Below are positions 42,855 to 51,019 of a stretch of DNA of 64,000 nt, in pieces. Position 1 is the stretch's first letter. Each line of letters begins with the position of its first letter. A program made the translations under genes and the position numbers. Location of the stretch: contig NZ_JAMTCP010000015.1 in assembly GCF_024171885.1 (NCBI RefSeq), positions 59,488 to 123,487 on the forward strand. Reading direction: 5' to 3'. The notes under the pieces are model-generated. The model was not told the origin of the DNA. It did not search any database and saw nothing but the letters and a program-made list of their open reading frames with translations. The stretch comes from Streptoalloteichus tenebrarius (lineage in GTDB: Bacteria; Actinomycetota; Actinomycetes; Mycobacteriales; Pseudonocardiaceae).

Positions 42855-44267
42855 TCAGCCCGAGACCGCGCGCCGCGCTCGGGCGGGGTCCAGCGCCGGG
42901 CCGGAGGGGAACAGGGCGAGCAGGGTGGACGGGACCGGTTTCGGCGTCACTCCGCCGTAGCCGAGGGACTTGACGGCCTCCTCGCCCGGCACCGGGTACC
43001 GGGAGCCGGTGTCGGTGAGGAGGTGGACGCCGCCGACGCCGACGCCCGGCGCGGGTTGTTCGGCCACGAGCGCGCCCGCCCCGCCGGGGACGTAGACCTC
43101 GGTGGCGGTGCGCGGCGAGGGCTGGGTGACCCGGATCGGCTTGGCGTGGTCGCCGCCCGGCACCGCGGCGCCCACGAGGATCTTGGTCCTGCCCGTCTCG
43201 ATGTCGGTGGCGCACACCGTGGTGTCGTCGGCGACGCGCGTCGGCGTCGGGCGTCGCGGCGGGTACTCGCCCTCGTCGCCGGAGTGGGGCCGGGCGATGG
43301 TCGGCACGTCGAGGGCGGTCACCGGGACGGGGCGGGGCACGGCGTCGCCGTAGGCCGCGGCGGCGCTCGGGGAGCCGAGCACGAGGCTCGCCTCGGTCTC
43401 GGTCACCACCGCGAGGCCCTCCCGCCGCACCACGTAGAACACCTCGGTGCCGTCCGCGCCGGTCGAGACCAGGACCTGGCCGACGCGGGTGGCGACCCCG
43501 CCCACGGTGGGTCCCGCCGAGCCGCTGCCGGCGACGGCGACGACGCCGAGGTCACGGCCGACCGGAACGGTGTTGAGCCAGGCCGAGGAGACGGGCAGCG
43601 GGGTGGTGGAGGCGTAGCCGAGCGCGGTGATCGCGCGGTTGTCGGGGAGCAGGTGCCGTCGGCCCTCGGTGACCAGGAAGCGGGCTCCGGTCCCCAGTCC
43701 GACCACCAGGCCCTGCCCCGGCGCGAGCTGGTCACCGCCGACCGAGTGTCCTAACAGGACAGTGGAGGTGGGTTCGGCGTCGTGGGGCTGGTCGCGGGAG
43801 CGCCGGGTGCAGCTCACCCACGAGCCCGCGAGCAGCCGGGAGCTGTCGGGCACCGAGTCGGGGGCGTCGGGGATGCCCAGTGCCGCGCCGCGCGGGGCGT
43901 CGGCGAGCGCCTTGGCCGACAGCGTCACCGTTCGTTTGCCGTCGCCGCCGGCGAGCAGCCGGGCCGAGGCGTAGTTGAGGACCGGGTGCAGCGCGCCGTC
44001 CTCGCCGAGCACGAACCGCGCGCCGGTCTCCTTCTCGACGATCACCTGGCCGCCCTGCCGCCAGTTGCCCGCCGACCCCGGCCGGAGCAGGCCGACGACC
44101 CCCACGACGCCGGAGACGAGCAGCAGGGCCGCCAGTCCCAGCGCGGTGCCCAGGACCGCGCGGCGCACCGGGGACACCGGGTGGTTGGGGTCGGCGGAGA
44201 CGAGGGCGGAGACCAGCCGCCTCCGCAGGAACTGGGCGGCCTGCACCTGGTCTCGTTGCGTCCACAC
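42855..44267 (-). CDS. eccB: type VII secretion protein EccB
   Basis: A 470-residue protein from GTG 44267, which gives the canonical start VWTQRDQVQAAQFLRRRLVSAL before one membrane helix (VLGTALGLAALLLVSGVVGVVGLL, residues ~38-60). The frame is open to 44399, but that extension is not family-like and covers the intergenic promoter. The periplasmic part contains the repeat-domain signatures of EccB (GQVIVEKETGARFVLGEDGA, LHPVLNYASARLLAG, then RHLLPDNRAITALGY and GVHLLTDTGSRYPVPGEEAV). EccB anchors the periplasmic side of the ESX complex. It is divergent from eccE and lies ten bases upstream of the tandem kinase, linking machine and regulators. Confidence 0.93.
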   Translation of the reverse strand: MWTQRDQVQAAQFLRRRLVSALVSADPNHPVSPVRRAVLGTALGLAALLLVSGVVGVVGLLRPGSAGNWRQGGQVIVEKETGARFVLGEDGALHPVLNYASARLLAGGDGKRTVTLSAKALADAPRGAALGIPDAPDSVPDSSRLLAGSWVSCTRRSRDQPHDAEPTSTVLLGHSVGGDQLAPGQGLVVGLGTGARFLVTEGRRHLLPDNRAITALGYASTTPLPVSSAWLNTVPVGRDLGVVAVAGSGSAGPTVGGVATRVGQVLVSTGADGTEVFYVVRREGLAVVTETEASLVLGSPSAAAAYGDAVPRPVPVTALDVPTIARPHSGDEGEYPPRRPTPTRVADDTTVCATDIETGRTKILVGAAVPGGDHAKPIRVTQPSPRTATEVYVPGGAGALVAEQPAPGVGVGGVHLLTDTGSRYPVPGEEAVKSLGYGGVTPKPVPSTLLALFPSGPALDPARARRAVSG

Positions 44268-44373
44268 GGGCGACCCCCGGCGAGCACTTGGCGTTGCGGT
44301 CAGGTGTCGGAATACTACTGAGCGGAAGGATCTTGTTCCCCACTCTTGCACCTCACAGGCCCGGGGACGGTGC

Positions 44374-45489
44374 GTGTCCGTGAACGTCTTGTCGACCACC
44401 AGTCGTATTCCCGACCTCCGTCCGGACTACGGAAGGCGCCTCCTCCCGGTGAGCGTCGGCCAGGTGGCGGTGTGGGAGGTCGCCGCGCTGTCCGTGCTCG
44501 CCTTCGGGTTCCCGTTCGACGCGCTGGGCGTCGCGGTGGTCGCGGTCGCCGTCCTCGCGGTGCTCGCGACCTCGGTGCGTTTCGGCGGGTTGTGCCTGTA
44601 CCAGTGGGCGGTGGTCCACGTCAGGTTCCTGTCACGGCCGTCGAGGTCGGGGCAGGAGGCGGCCACCCCGCTCCTGGCGGTGCTCCCGCGTCTGGACCTC
44701 GCCACGCAGGTGGACAGGGCGGGGAATCCCGTGGGCGTGGTGAGTGTGGACCAGGGCGCGTCGCACAGCGCGGTGGTGCGCGTCGCGCCCTCCTCCCACC
44801 CCGATCCGCGCACGCTGGTTTCCTTGCTGCACAAGGCGTTTGAGCGGGCGGACGTCCGGCTGGCGAGCGCGCAGCTCGTGGTGTGGGCGGTTCCCGGTCC
44901 CCCGGACCCCCGGACGCACGCCGTCACGCCGATCCGGGTGCACTGGTTGGCGTTGCGCTACCGGACCGGGGACGACCCGTCGGCCGCGCTCGCGCGGGGC
45001 GACGGCGAGACCGGCGCGCGGAAGGCCGTGTCCGCCGCCGCGCTCCGGTTGGTCAACGACCTGGCGGAGGCCGGTCACGCCGGTTCGGTGTTGGACACGC
45101 TCGAACTGCACCAGGACCTTCTCGTGGCGTTGGGCTCCAACCCCGACTCGGCGCACGGCGGCCACGGCCGGCACAGGGTCGAGGAGACCTGGCGGCACTG
45201 GTCGGTCGGCTGGCTCCGGCACGTGTGCCTGGTGCCGAAGCGGGGGGCCGACCTGACCTCCGTCCTCGGGTGGTGCGCGCCAGGGGCCGTGCTCACCTGC
45301 ACCTCCTACACGGTGGACCGCACGTCGAGGGGTCAGGTCCGGCGGCGTGCCGCGATCCGCGTCGCCATCCCCCGTGACCGCCCGTGGGACGGCCGCACGT
45401 TCGCCGCCGCGCCTCCTGAGGTGCCGTTGCGTCCGGTCACGGGACGGCACGGGGAGCACGTCGTCGCGACCCTCCCCCTCGCGCTCTGA
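44374..45489 (+). CDS. eccE: type VII secretion protein EccE
   Basis: A 371-residue protein from GTG 44374 (GTG 44380 is an alternative). Two N-terminal membrane helices (LLPVSVGQVAVWEVAALSVL and DALGVAVVAVAVLAVLA) precede a cytosolic domain with DLATQVDRAGNPVGVVSVDQ, HWLALRYRTG and a cysteine-containing CAPGAVLTCTSYTVDR. This fits EccE, the peripheral component of the ESX membrane complex; overall similarity in the family is low, so location next to eccB is part of the evidence. It shares a ~105-base divergent promoter region with eccB. Confidence 0.85.
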   Translation: MSVNVLSTTSRIPDLRPDYGRRLLPVSVGQVAVWEVAALSVLAFGFPFDALGVAVVAVAVLAVLATSVRFGGLCLYQWAVVHVRFLSRPSRSGQEAATPLLAVLPRLDLATQVDRAGNPVGVVSVDQGASHSAVVRVAPSSHPDPRTLVSLLHKAFERADVRLASAQLVVWAVPGPPDPRTHAVTPIRVHWLALRYRTGDDPSAALARGDGETGARKAVSAAALRLVNDLAEAGHAGSVLDTLELHQDLLVALGSNPDSAHGGHGRHRVEETWRHWSVGWLRHVCLVPKRGADLTSVLGWCAPGAVLTCTSYTVDRTSRGQVRRRAAIRVAIPRDRPWDGRTFAAAPPEVPLRPVTGRHGEHVVATLPLAL

Positions 45490-45553
45490 TCCCTCGTTCC
45501 CTCAGCGGAGCCTCGCCGACGGACGCTGTGACGAGCGGAGGCGGCGAACCGGC

Positions 45554-46038
45554 GGAGTCGAGATCGACCACGGTCAGCTCTACGTCTACTCCCGTGCCCC
45601 GTGGGACGAGGACCCCAGAGCGACGCGGTGCTGCGGGCGCTCGACGACGCGCGACGGTCCGGCAGGTGGGTCGGTGTCGATGCCGGACTGGTTGATCTCG
45701 TCGTCCCGTTCCGGAAGAGCTTCGGCGCCCCGATGCGGGTCGAGGTGTGGGCTGATGAGCCTCCGTCGGACGACGGCTGGGACCACGTCGTCGATGTCGA
45801 TCTCGACGTGCGCGACGGTCTGCTGGTGTTCGAGCCCTCCGGCGGGTTCACGCCGACCCGGTGCGAGGGGCGGGTGTCGTCGGGGTGCTACCGCGCTCGC
45901 GTCTCGGGGCGCGGTTATTCGGCGGCGGCTCAGGGCGCCGAAGGGATGGACTCCTACCGGATCCGTCTCTGGCCCCGTGTCCGCACGGCGTCGCCGGTGC
46001 TTCGCGGGAGCTGGCCTGGTTGGGCGAGTGTCCCCTGA
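45554..46038 (+). pseudogene. hypothetical gene with probable frameshift
   Basis: Two frames join to give one protein-like sequence: GGVEIDHGQLYVYSRAPWDE in one frame (from ~45554) continues as DPQSDAVLRALDDARRSGRW in another, from about 45608-45616. The second part runs to 46038 with VGVDAGLVDLVVPFRKSFGA and a beta-rich centre (DVDLDVRDGLLVFEPSGGFT). GTG 45601 could also start the second frame alone (145 residues). I do not recognise the family and cannot find a start for the first frame. It follows eccE on the same strand after 65 bases. Confidence 0.4.
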
Positions 46039-46282
46039 CCCGGAGGCGCGGGAGCGCGGTGGGACGGGAACAGGCGGGGTGGCCGACCGCGCGTCTGACC
46101 ACCCCGCCTCGTGACCCCGCCACCCGTCAGCCCTGCCCTGACGGGACCGCGAGGATGTGACTGGTCCCCGGCGAGCCTCCCGCCTTCCGTCACCGGTCCC
46201 GCTCCGGTTCGGGACGATCCGGTCTGGCTCGCTGGCACCAGCCTGGCAGAGCGGGCAGGGGTCGCGCCCTGGTCGAAAGTCC

Positions 46283-46978
46283 CTACCTCGCGTCCGGAGG
46301 TCCCGGGACCTTCCGGGCACTTCGCCTCGGGGACGACGGAGGCCGACGACCACGGCCCGACCGGGCCAGTTCGTCCAGGTGTCGCCGCAGGACGGCGCGC
46401 ATCGTCCGGGGCGTGACCCGCTCGGGGTGCAGGACCGCGTGGAGCGTCAGCCCGTCGAGCAGGGCGGTCAGCCGCTGGGTTTCCAACGGGATGTCGAGGT
46501 CGGAGGGGAGGCCACCGGCCCGACGCGCCTCGGTCAGGACGCGCCGGACGACCGTGCGGATGCCCTCGTCCATCTCCTCGGCGAAGGGGCGCAGCCTGGG
46601 GCGGGTCCGCGCGGCGGTGGTGAAGGTGAGCCAGAGCACGGCCTCCTCCCGCCGCGACTCGTCGAGCGGGAGCAGCTCCCCCAACAACCGTTCGGCCGCG
46701 TCACGCCGGTGGGCGCTGGTCTGGCCGGGTTCCGGGTTCAGCAGGCGCTCGGCGTGGGCGAGGACGCGCTCGCTGACGCGACGGCCCAGCTCGCGCATCG
46801 CGAAGATCATGAGATCGGCGTGGTCGCTGAAGTAGTGGCGCACCGAGCCGATGGCCAGCCCCGCCTCGTCGGCGACGTTGCGGAGCGAGGCGTGTTCGAG
46901 GCCGTCGCGGGCGCTGACCCGGAAGACGGCGTCGGCCACGGCGCGGCGGCGGGCCTCGGGGTCGACGATCTTCGGCAC
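46283..46978 (-). CDS. TetR-family transcriptional regulator
   Basis: A 231-residue regulator from GTG 46978 (VPKIVDPEARRRAVADAVFR). The helix-turn-helix covers FRVSARDGLEHASLRNVADEAGLAIGSVRHYFSDHADLMIFAM, residues ~17-60; HYF in the recognition helix is standard. The ligand domain looks like the TetR_C group of BetI-like proteins (VLAHAERLLNPEP, EEAVLWLTFTTAARTRP). The C-terminal tail is rich in Arg, Ser and Pro. The frame runs to ATG 47026, but that start lies inside the operator-like repeats. It faces the membrane protein at 47047 and probably represses it. Confidence 0.88.
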   Translation of the reverse strand: MPKIVDPEARRRAVADAVFRVSARDGLEHASLRNVADEAGLAIGSVRHYFSDHADLMIFAMRELGRRVSERVLAHAERLLNPEPGQTSAHRRDAAERLLGELLPLDESRREEAVLWLTFTTAARTRPRLRPFAEEMDEGIRTVVRRVLTEARRAGGLPSDLDIPLETQRLTALLDGLTLHAVLHPERVTPRTMRAVLRRHLDELARSGRGRRPPSSPRRSARKVPGPPDAR

Positions 46979-46988
46979 CTTGTCTTTA

Positions 46989-47030
46989 TAGCACGCCCAC
47001 GCTAAATTCTTTTTTAGCATGGTCAAGCTA
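46989..47030. promoter_or_regulatory. paired TAGC-N8-GCTA dyads, candidate TetR operators
   Basis: TAGCACGCCCACGCTA (46989-47004) and TAGCATGGTCAAGCTA (47015-47030) have the same 16-base dyad frame. Their centres are 26 bases apart, separated by an A/T-rich stretch that could hold the promoter. They lie between the TetR start (46978) and the membrane-protein start (47047). Binding is inferred. Confidence 0.6.
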
Positions 47031-47046
47031 CAAACGGGGGGACGAC

Positions 47047-47526
47047 ATGAGCGGTCCGGCGTTGGCGGTGCTGATCGCCGTCGTGGCGGTCGCGGTGGTG
47101 GTGAGGCGCCTGCGCGGCGAACCGCTCAACCTGCGGGACCTGGTGGTGCCGCCGCTGGTGCTCACCGCGCTGGGCCTGTGGGCGCTCCGGCACGTCGAGG
47201 ACCTCACCCCGACCGACGTGGTGTGGGTGGCGGCGGGCTCCCTGCTCGGGATGGCGCTGGGCGCGGTTCGCGCCACGACCATCCAGGTCTTCACCAGGGA
47301 CGGCGTGCTGTGGCAGCGCTACACGGGGTGGACGTTCCTGGTCATCGTCGGCTCGCTGGTGGTCATGGCCGGCTTCGGCTTCCTCGCGGTCGCGATGGGG
47401 ATGCACGAGGCCGCGCGCCCGATCCAGCTCTCCGTCGGGGTCGGCTTCCTCGGCGAGTCCCTGGTCATGGTCCGCAAAGGCATGGCAACGGGTATCCCCT
47501 TCGCCCCCGAGAGGCGTCACCGCTGA
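47047..47526 (+). CDS. small integral membrane protein (possibly DUF1453/CcdC-like)
   Basis: A 159-residue protein with four hydrophobic segments: LAVLIAVVAVAVVVRRL, VVPPLVLTALGLWAL, VVWVAAGSLLGMALGAVRA and FLVIVGSLVVMAGFGFLAVA. The short charged loop VRRLRGEPLNLRDLVVPP after the first helix and LGAVRATTIQVFTRDGVLWQR after the third are features I associate with the DUF1453/CcdC-like group. ATG 47047 follows GGGGGGACG. It is under the divergent TetR gene and is probably its main target. The molecular function is not known. Confidence 0.75.
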   Translation: MSGPALAVLIAVVAVAVVVRRLRGEPLNLRDLVVPPLVLTALGLWALRHVEDLTPTDVVWVAAGSLLGMALGAVRATTIQVFTRDGVLWQRYTGWTFLVIVGSLVVMAGFGFLAVAMGMHEAARPIQLSVGVGFLGESLVMVRKGMATGIPFAPERRHR

Positions 47527-47681
47527 CCGACGGTCCGCCCCACCGTCTCCCCAGCTCCCCCACCCCGGCCCTCAACCGCGACCACGGCGGCCGCCCCGCC
47601 GAGGAGCCCGAGCCTCGCATGCGGCGACCCGGGACATAGGGTCGCCTGGCAGCCGGATCTTGGATGCGAGGAGAGGACCGC

Positions 47682-48953
47682 ATGAGCACCAGCTACCGCA
47701 TGCCGGGAGCGGCGGTGACCGACCACACGTTCACCGTCCCGCTCGACCACGCCGACCCCTCGGGGCCGACGATCGAGCTGTTCGCGCGGGAGCTGGTGGA
47801 CCCCACGCGGGCCTCGGAGGAGCTGCCGTGGCTGCTCTACCTCCAGGGCGGCCCCGGCGGCAAGGCGCCGAGGCCGACCGACGTGGCGGGCGGCTGGCTC
47901 GGCCACGCCCTGAAGACCCACCGGGTCCTGTTGCTGGACCAGCGGGGAACGGGGCGCAGCACGCCGGTGACCTCCCGCACGGCCTCCGCGCTCTCCGGTC
48001 GCGAGCTGGCGGACAGACTCGCGTTCTTCCGCGCCGACTCGATCGTCGCCGACGCCGAACTGGTCCGGCGGCGGCTCTGCGGGGACGAGCCGTGGGAGAC
48101 GCTGGGGCAGAGCTTCGGCGGGTTCATCACCCTCACCTACCTCTCGCAGGCCCCGGAGGGGTTGCGCGCCTGCTACGTCACCGGTGGCCTCTCCGGGCTG
48201 GAGACGACCGCCGACGACGTCTACGCCCTCACCTACCCGAAGGTGCGGGAGAAGGTGACCGCCTACTACTCCCGCTACCCCGGCGACCGCGAGCGGGTCC
48301 GGCGGATCGCGGACCTGCTCGACCGCGAGACCGTCCTGCTGCCCGACGGCGACCGGCTCACGGTGCGGCGGCTGCGCGTCCTCGGCCAGATGCTGGGCAT
48401 GGGCGACGGCTTCGAGCGCCTGCACTGGCTGCTGGACGAGGCGATCCACGGCGACGCGCTCTCGCCGGCCTTCCTCCAGCAGGTCATGAACCTGACCGGC
48501 TTCGTGGAGAACCCGCTGTACGCGGTGCTCCAGGAGTCGATCTACGCGCAGGGCGGCGCGACCGCGTGGGCCGCCGCCCGCGCCATGGACGCCTTCCCCG
48601 AGTTCGCCGAGGACGCCGACCCGCTGCTGTTCACCGGCGAGATGATGTACCCCTGGATGTTCGAGGAGATCGCCGGCCTGCGGCCGTTCGCCGAGGCGGT
48701 GGGGCTGCTGGCCGAGCGCGCCGACTGGCCCCCGCTGTACGACCCGGCCCGGCTGGCCGCCAACGAGGTGCCGGTGGCGGCGGCGGTCTACCACGACGAC
48801 ATGTACGTGCCCGTCGAGATCTCGTTGGCCACCGCACGGTCGGTCGGCGCGCTGCGCGCCTGGATCACCAACGAGTGGGAGCACGACGGCGTGCGCGCGT
48901 CCGGTGACCGCGTGTTGTCCCGGCTGATGGACATGGCCGCCGGTCGAGTCTGA
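47682..48953 (+). CDS. alpha/beta hydrolase, proline iminopeptidase-like (S33)
   Basis: A 423-residue cytosolic enzyme from ATG 47682, preceded by GAGGAGAGG. The fold markers are LPWLLYLQGGPGGKAPRPTD (oxyanion HGGPG-type motif), VLLLDQRGTGRSTPV, and GQSFGGFITLTYLS with the nucleophilic Ser near residue 147. The end AWITNEWEHDGVRASGDRVL places the catalytic His at EHDG. The length (~430) and these motifs are typical of bacterial S33 prolyl aminopeptidases acting on N-terminal proline peptides. It stands alone and ends at a strong hairpin. Confidence 0.9.
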   Translation: MSTSYRMPGAAVTDHTFTVPLDHADPSGPTIELFARELVDPTRASEELPWLLYLQGGPGGKAPRPTDVAGGWLGHALKTHRVLLLDQRGTGRSTPVTSRTASALSGRELADRLAFFRADSIVADAELVRRRLCGDEPWETLGQSFGGFITLTYLSQAPEGLRACYVTGGLSGLETTADDVYALTYPKVREKVTAYYSRYPGDRERVRRIADLLDRETVLLPDGDRLTVRRLRVLGQMLGMGDGFERLHWLLDEAIHGDALSPAFLQQVMNLTGFVENPLYAVLQESIYAQGGATAWAAARAMDAFPEFAEDADPLLFTGEMMYPWMFEEIAGLRPFAEAVGLLAERADWPPLYDPARLAANEVPVAAAVYHDDMYVPVEISLATARSVGALRAWITNEWEHDGVRASGDRVLSRLMDMAAGRV

Positions 48954-48973
48954 CCCTCGCCACCCCGCGACGA

Positions 48974-49014
48974 TCGCGGCTCGCCGGTGCCGTGGAAGCA
49001 CCGGCGAGCCGCGA
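48974..49014 (+). terminator. terminator hairpin after the S33 peptidase gene
   Basis: A perfect 17-bp stem (48974-48990 with 48998-49014) and a 7-base loop CGTGGAA, starting 20 bases after the stop codon. No T-run follows. Confidence 0.85.
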
Positions 49015-49045
49015 CCACACGTCAGCCGCTATCACCGCGTCAGCA

Positions 49046-49109
49046 GTGATCACCGTGTCCCGTGATCACCGTGTGCCGTGATCACCGTGTCCCGTGATCA
49101 CCGTGTCAG
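49046..49109. repeat. 16-bp tandem repeat, four copies
   Basis: GTGATCACCGTGTCCC repeats at 49046, 49062, 49078 and 49094, with single-base changes in the second and last copies. Each unit contains the palindrome GTGATCAC. It lies between a terminator and decayed gene fragments. Confidence 0.92.
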
Positions 49110-49475
49110 GCCCGGTGTTCCTCGGTCGCGAGCCGTTCCAGATGGGCGAGGGCCAGCTCGGCCATGGCCGGGACGCGTCGGCGCAGGCCGCCAGCTCGTA
49201 GTGGCGGCCACGGATCGCCTTGATCAGCTCGGGAGGAGCGCCGGCTCACGCCGTCCGGCAGGCCGAGCGCCTCCCTGACCTGCGGGCTGACCGGGATCGA
49301 CTTCAGGGTGCGGGGGAAGACCCCGCCGCCCTTGCTGATCTTGCTCCGGTCGTGGTCGTCCCACGAGGAGCGCGGCAGCTCGACCAGGCGCTTGCGCTCC
49401 CGGAACGACACCGAGGGGTTCGGGTCGGGGTCGAGGAACACGTGCCGGTGGTCGAACGCCGCGACCGGAGGTCCG
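49106..49475 (-). pseudogene. fragment of a large NAD-dependent glutamate dehydrogenase
   Basis: The minus strand reads [60 protein letters not shown] and [16 protein letters not shown] recognise this as the signature region of the ~1,600-residue NAD-specific glutamate dehydrogenases, near the NAD-binding part. Only about 110 residues are left, and after DGVSRRSS the frame shifts ([10 protein letters not shown] continues in another frame). There is no start or flanking dehydrogenase sequence, so it is a relic. It joins directly to an acyl-carrier-protein fragment at ~49467. Confidence 0.7.
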
Positions 49476-49583
49476 CACCAGCTCCATCGGCGAGATCTGG
49501 TGCTGGAACCGCTTGCGGACCAGCACGAGCAGTTCCATACCCATCAGGGAGTCCACGCCCCGCTCGTCGAGGGACTTCGTCCG
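49467..49583 (-). pseudogene. fragment of a polyketide-synthase-type acyl carrier protein domain
   Basis: The minus strand reads [20 protein letters not shown] and [18 protein letters not shown]. [12 protein letters not shown] is the phosphopantetheine attachment motif, with the modified Ser in DSL, and RTKSLDERG before it is typical of modular PKS carrier domains. No ketosynthase, acyltransferase or other domain is next to it. It is cut off by the glutamate-dehydrogenase fragment, so it is debris of a lost PKS gene. Confidence 0.65.
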
Positions 49584-50046
49584 GTCGATCCGTTGTGTGT
49601 GTTGGGGGGAGAGGGAAAGCGGCACCCGGGGTCGCGCGCGGCCGGCCGCGCCTCGACCTCGTCGGTGGACGGCCGGGTGGTCGGCAGGTGCACCGCCAGT
49701 CCGGTCACCCGCGAGCACGGGGTGGTTCCCATCATGATCACCATCCACAGTGGACAGTGCGGCCGTGGTGGCGCTCCCGGCTCCGCTGGGCGGACAGGTC
49801 CTCGCCCGCGCGGGTCTCCGGTCTCGCGGCACGGCGTCCCCGCCGCCCGCCGGCCAGCCCGCCGCCCTGAAGCTCCCTCCCCCGGCCCCGTGCCCCGCCA
49901 TGTCCGGCCTCCCCGCCCGACAGCGACCAAATGCCCACCCTGACTGGTCCGACCAGGTGAGCCCGACCGGTTCACCCCGCCGTCGGCGCGTCGATCACCA
50001 TCCGGTCCGGGGAATAGCGCGGCCGGCGCGCGGAGTTCGAGATCAC
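49584..50046. other. non-coding stretch before the LLM oxidoreductase
   Basis: No convincing gene. One palindrome TCCACAGTGGAC is present at 49744-49755. The region upstream of 49584 in the carrier-protein frame has no further recognisable PKS sequence. The promoter of the gene at 50047 probably lies in the last 100 bases. Confidence 0.45.
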
Positions 50047-50871
50047 ATGAGGTTTGGCATCTCGACGTTCGTGACCGACGAGAGCATCCGACCCGACGTG
50101 CTGGGCCGCGCGCTGGAAGACCGGGGATTCGACGCGGTGTTCCTGGCCGAGCACTCCCACATCCCCGTGGGCACCCGGTATCCGGACGGCAGGGAGCTGG
50201 AGCGGGTGTACTACCGCACCCTGGACCCGTTCGTCGCGCTGACGGCCGCCGCGGCCACGACCGAACGGCTGCTGCTGGGCACCGGCATCGCCCTGCTGCC
50301 GCAGCGGGACGTCATCCACACCGCCAAGGAGGTCGCCAGTCTCGACCTGCTCTCCGGCGGCCGGGTGATCCTCGCCGTCGGCGCGGGCTGGAACCGCGAG
50401 GAGATGCGCAACCACGGTGTCGACCCGGGCACCCGGGGCCGCCGGATGGACGAGCAGCTCGCCGCGCTCAAGCTGATCTGGACCCAGGAGGAGGCCGAGT
50501 TCCACGGCGAGCACGTGGACTTCTCCCCACTGACCATGTGGCCCAAGCCCGTCCAGAAGCCGCACCCGCCCCTCTACGTCGGCGGCAACAGCAAGGCGGC
50601 CCTGGCCCGGGTGGCCGCGCACGGCGACGGCTGGTTCCCGACGGAGCTGGCTCCCGACGAGATCGGCCGGGTGCGCGAGTGGCTGGCCGAGCGGGGCAGG
50701 ACCGGCGTCGTGATCAACGTCGTCGCCGACCCGGACGACCCGTCGTCGGTGGACGCGTACGTGGCGGCCGGCGCGGACCGGGTGACCTTCCACCTGACGA
50801 CCCTGCCGGAGTCCGACGGGCTCCGGAGGCTGGACGCCCTCGCGGACGTGATCGCCCGCTACCAGGACTGA
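50047..50871 (+). CDS. LLM-class (luciferase-like) F420-dependent oxidoreductase
   Basis: A 274-residue TIM-barrel enzyme. It opens RFGISTFVTDESIRPDVLGR and has GFDAVFLAEHSHIPVGTRYP, DPFVALTAAAATTERLLLGT, TAKEVASLDLLSGGRVILAV and GAGWNREEMRNHG. These are the strands and cofactor loops of the TIGR03619-like F420 group common in actinobacteria. It is expected to reduce or oxidise a small organic substrate using coenzyme F420. ATG 50047 lies at the family start; the frame opens at 49750 without support. It is on the strand opposite to hisG, convergent with it. Confidence 0.88.
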   Translation: MRFGISTFVTDESIRPDVLGRALEDRGFDAVFLAEHSHIPVGTRYPDGRELERVYYRTLDPFVALTAAAATTERLLLGTGIALLPQRDVIHTAKEVASLDLLSGGRVILAVGAGWNREEMRNHGVDPGTRGRRMDEQLAALKLIWTQEEAEFHGEHVDFSPLTMWPKPVQKPHPPLYVGGNSKAALARVAAHGDGWFPTELAPDEIGRVREWLAERGRTGVVINVVADPDDPSSVDAYVAAGADRVTFHLTTLPESDGLRRLDALADVIARYQD

Positions 50872-51019
50872 GCCCGGAGGGACACGGCTCGCGTCCCAAG
50901 CCCGGCTCCCCGCGGTTCGCTCGCGACGCCGGTCGCCCCGCGCGTCTCACGGTTCCCGGTCCGGACGCCGTCGCCGCCCGGTGTCCGGACCACGCCGTGC
51001 CCGCCCATGACCCCCGGTG

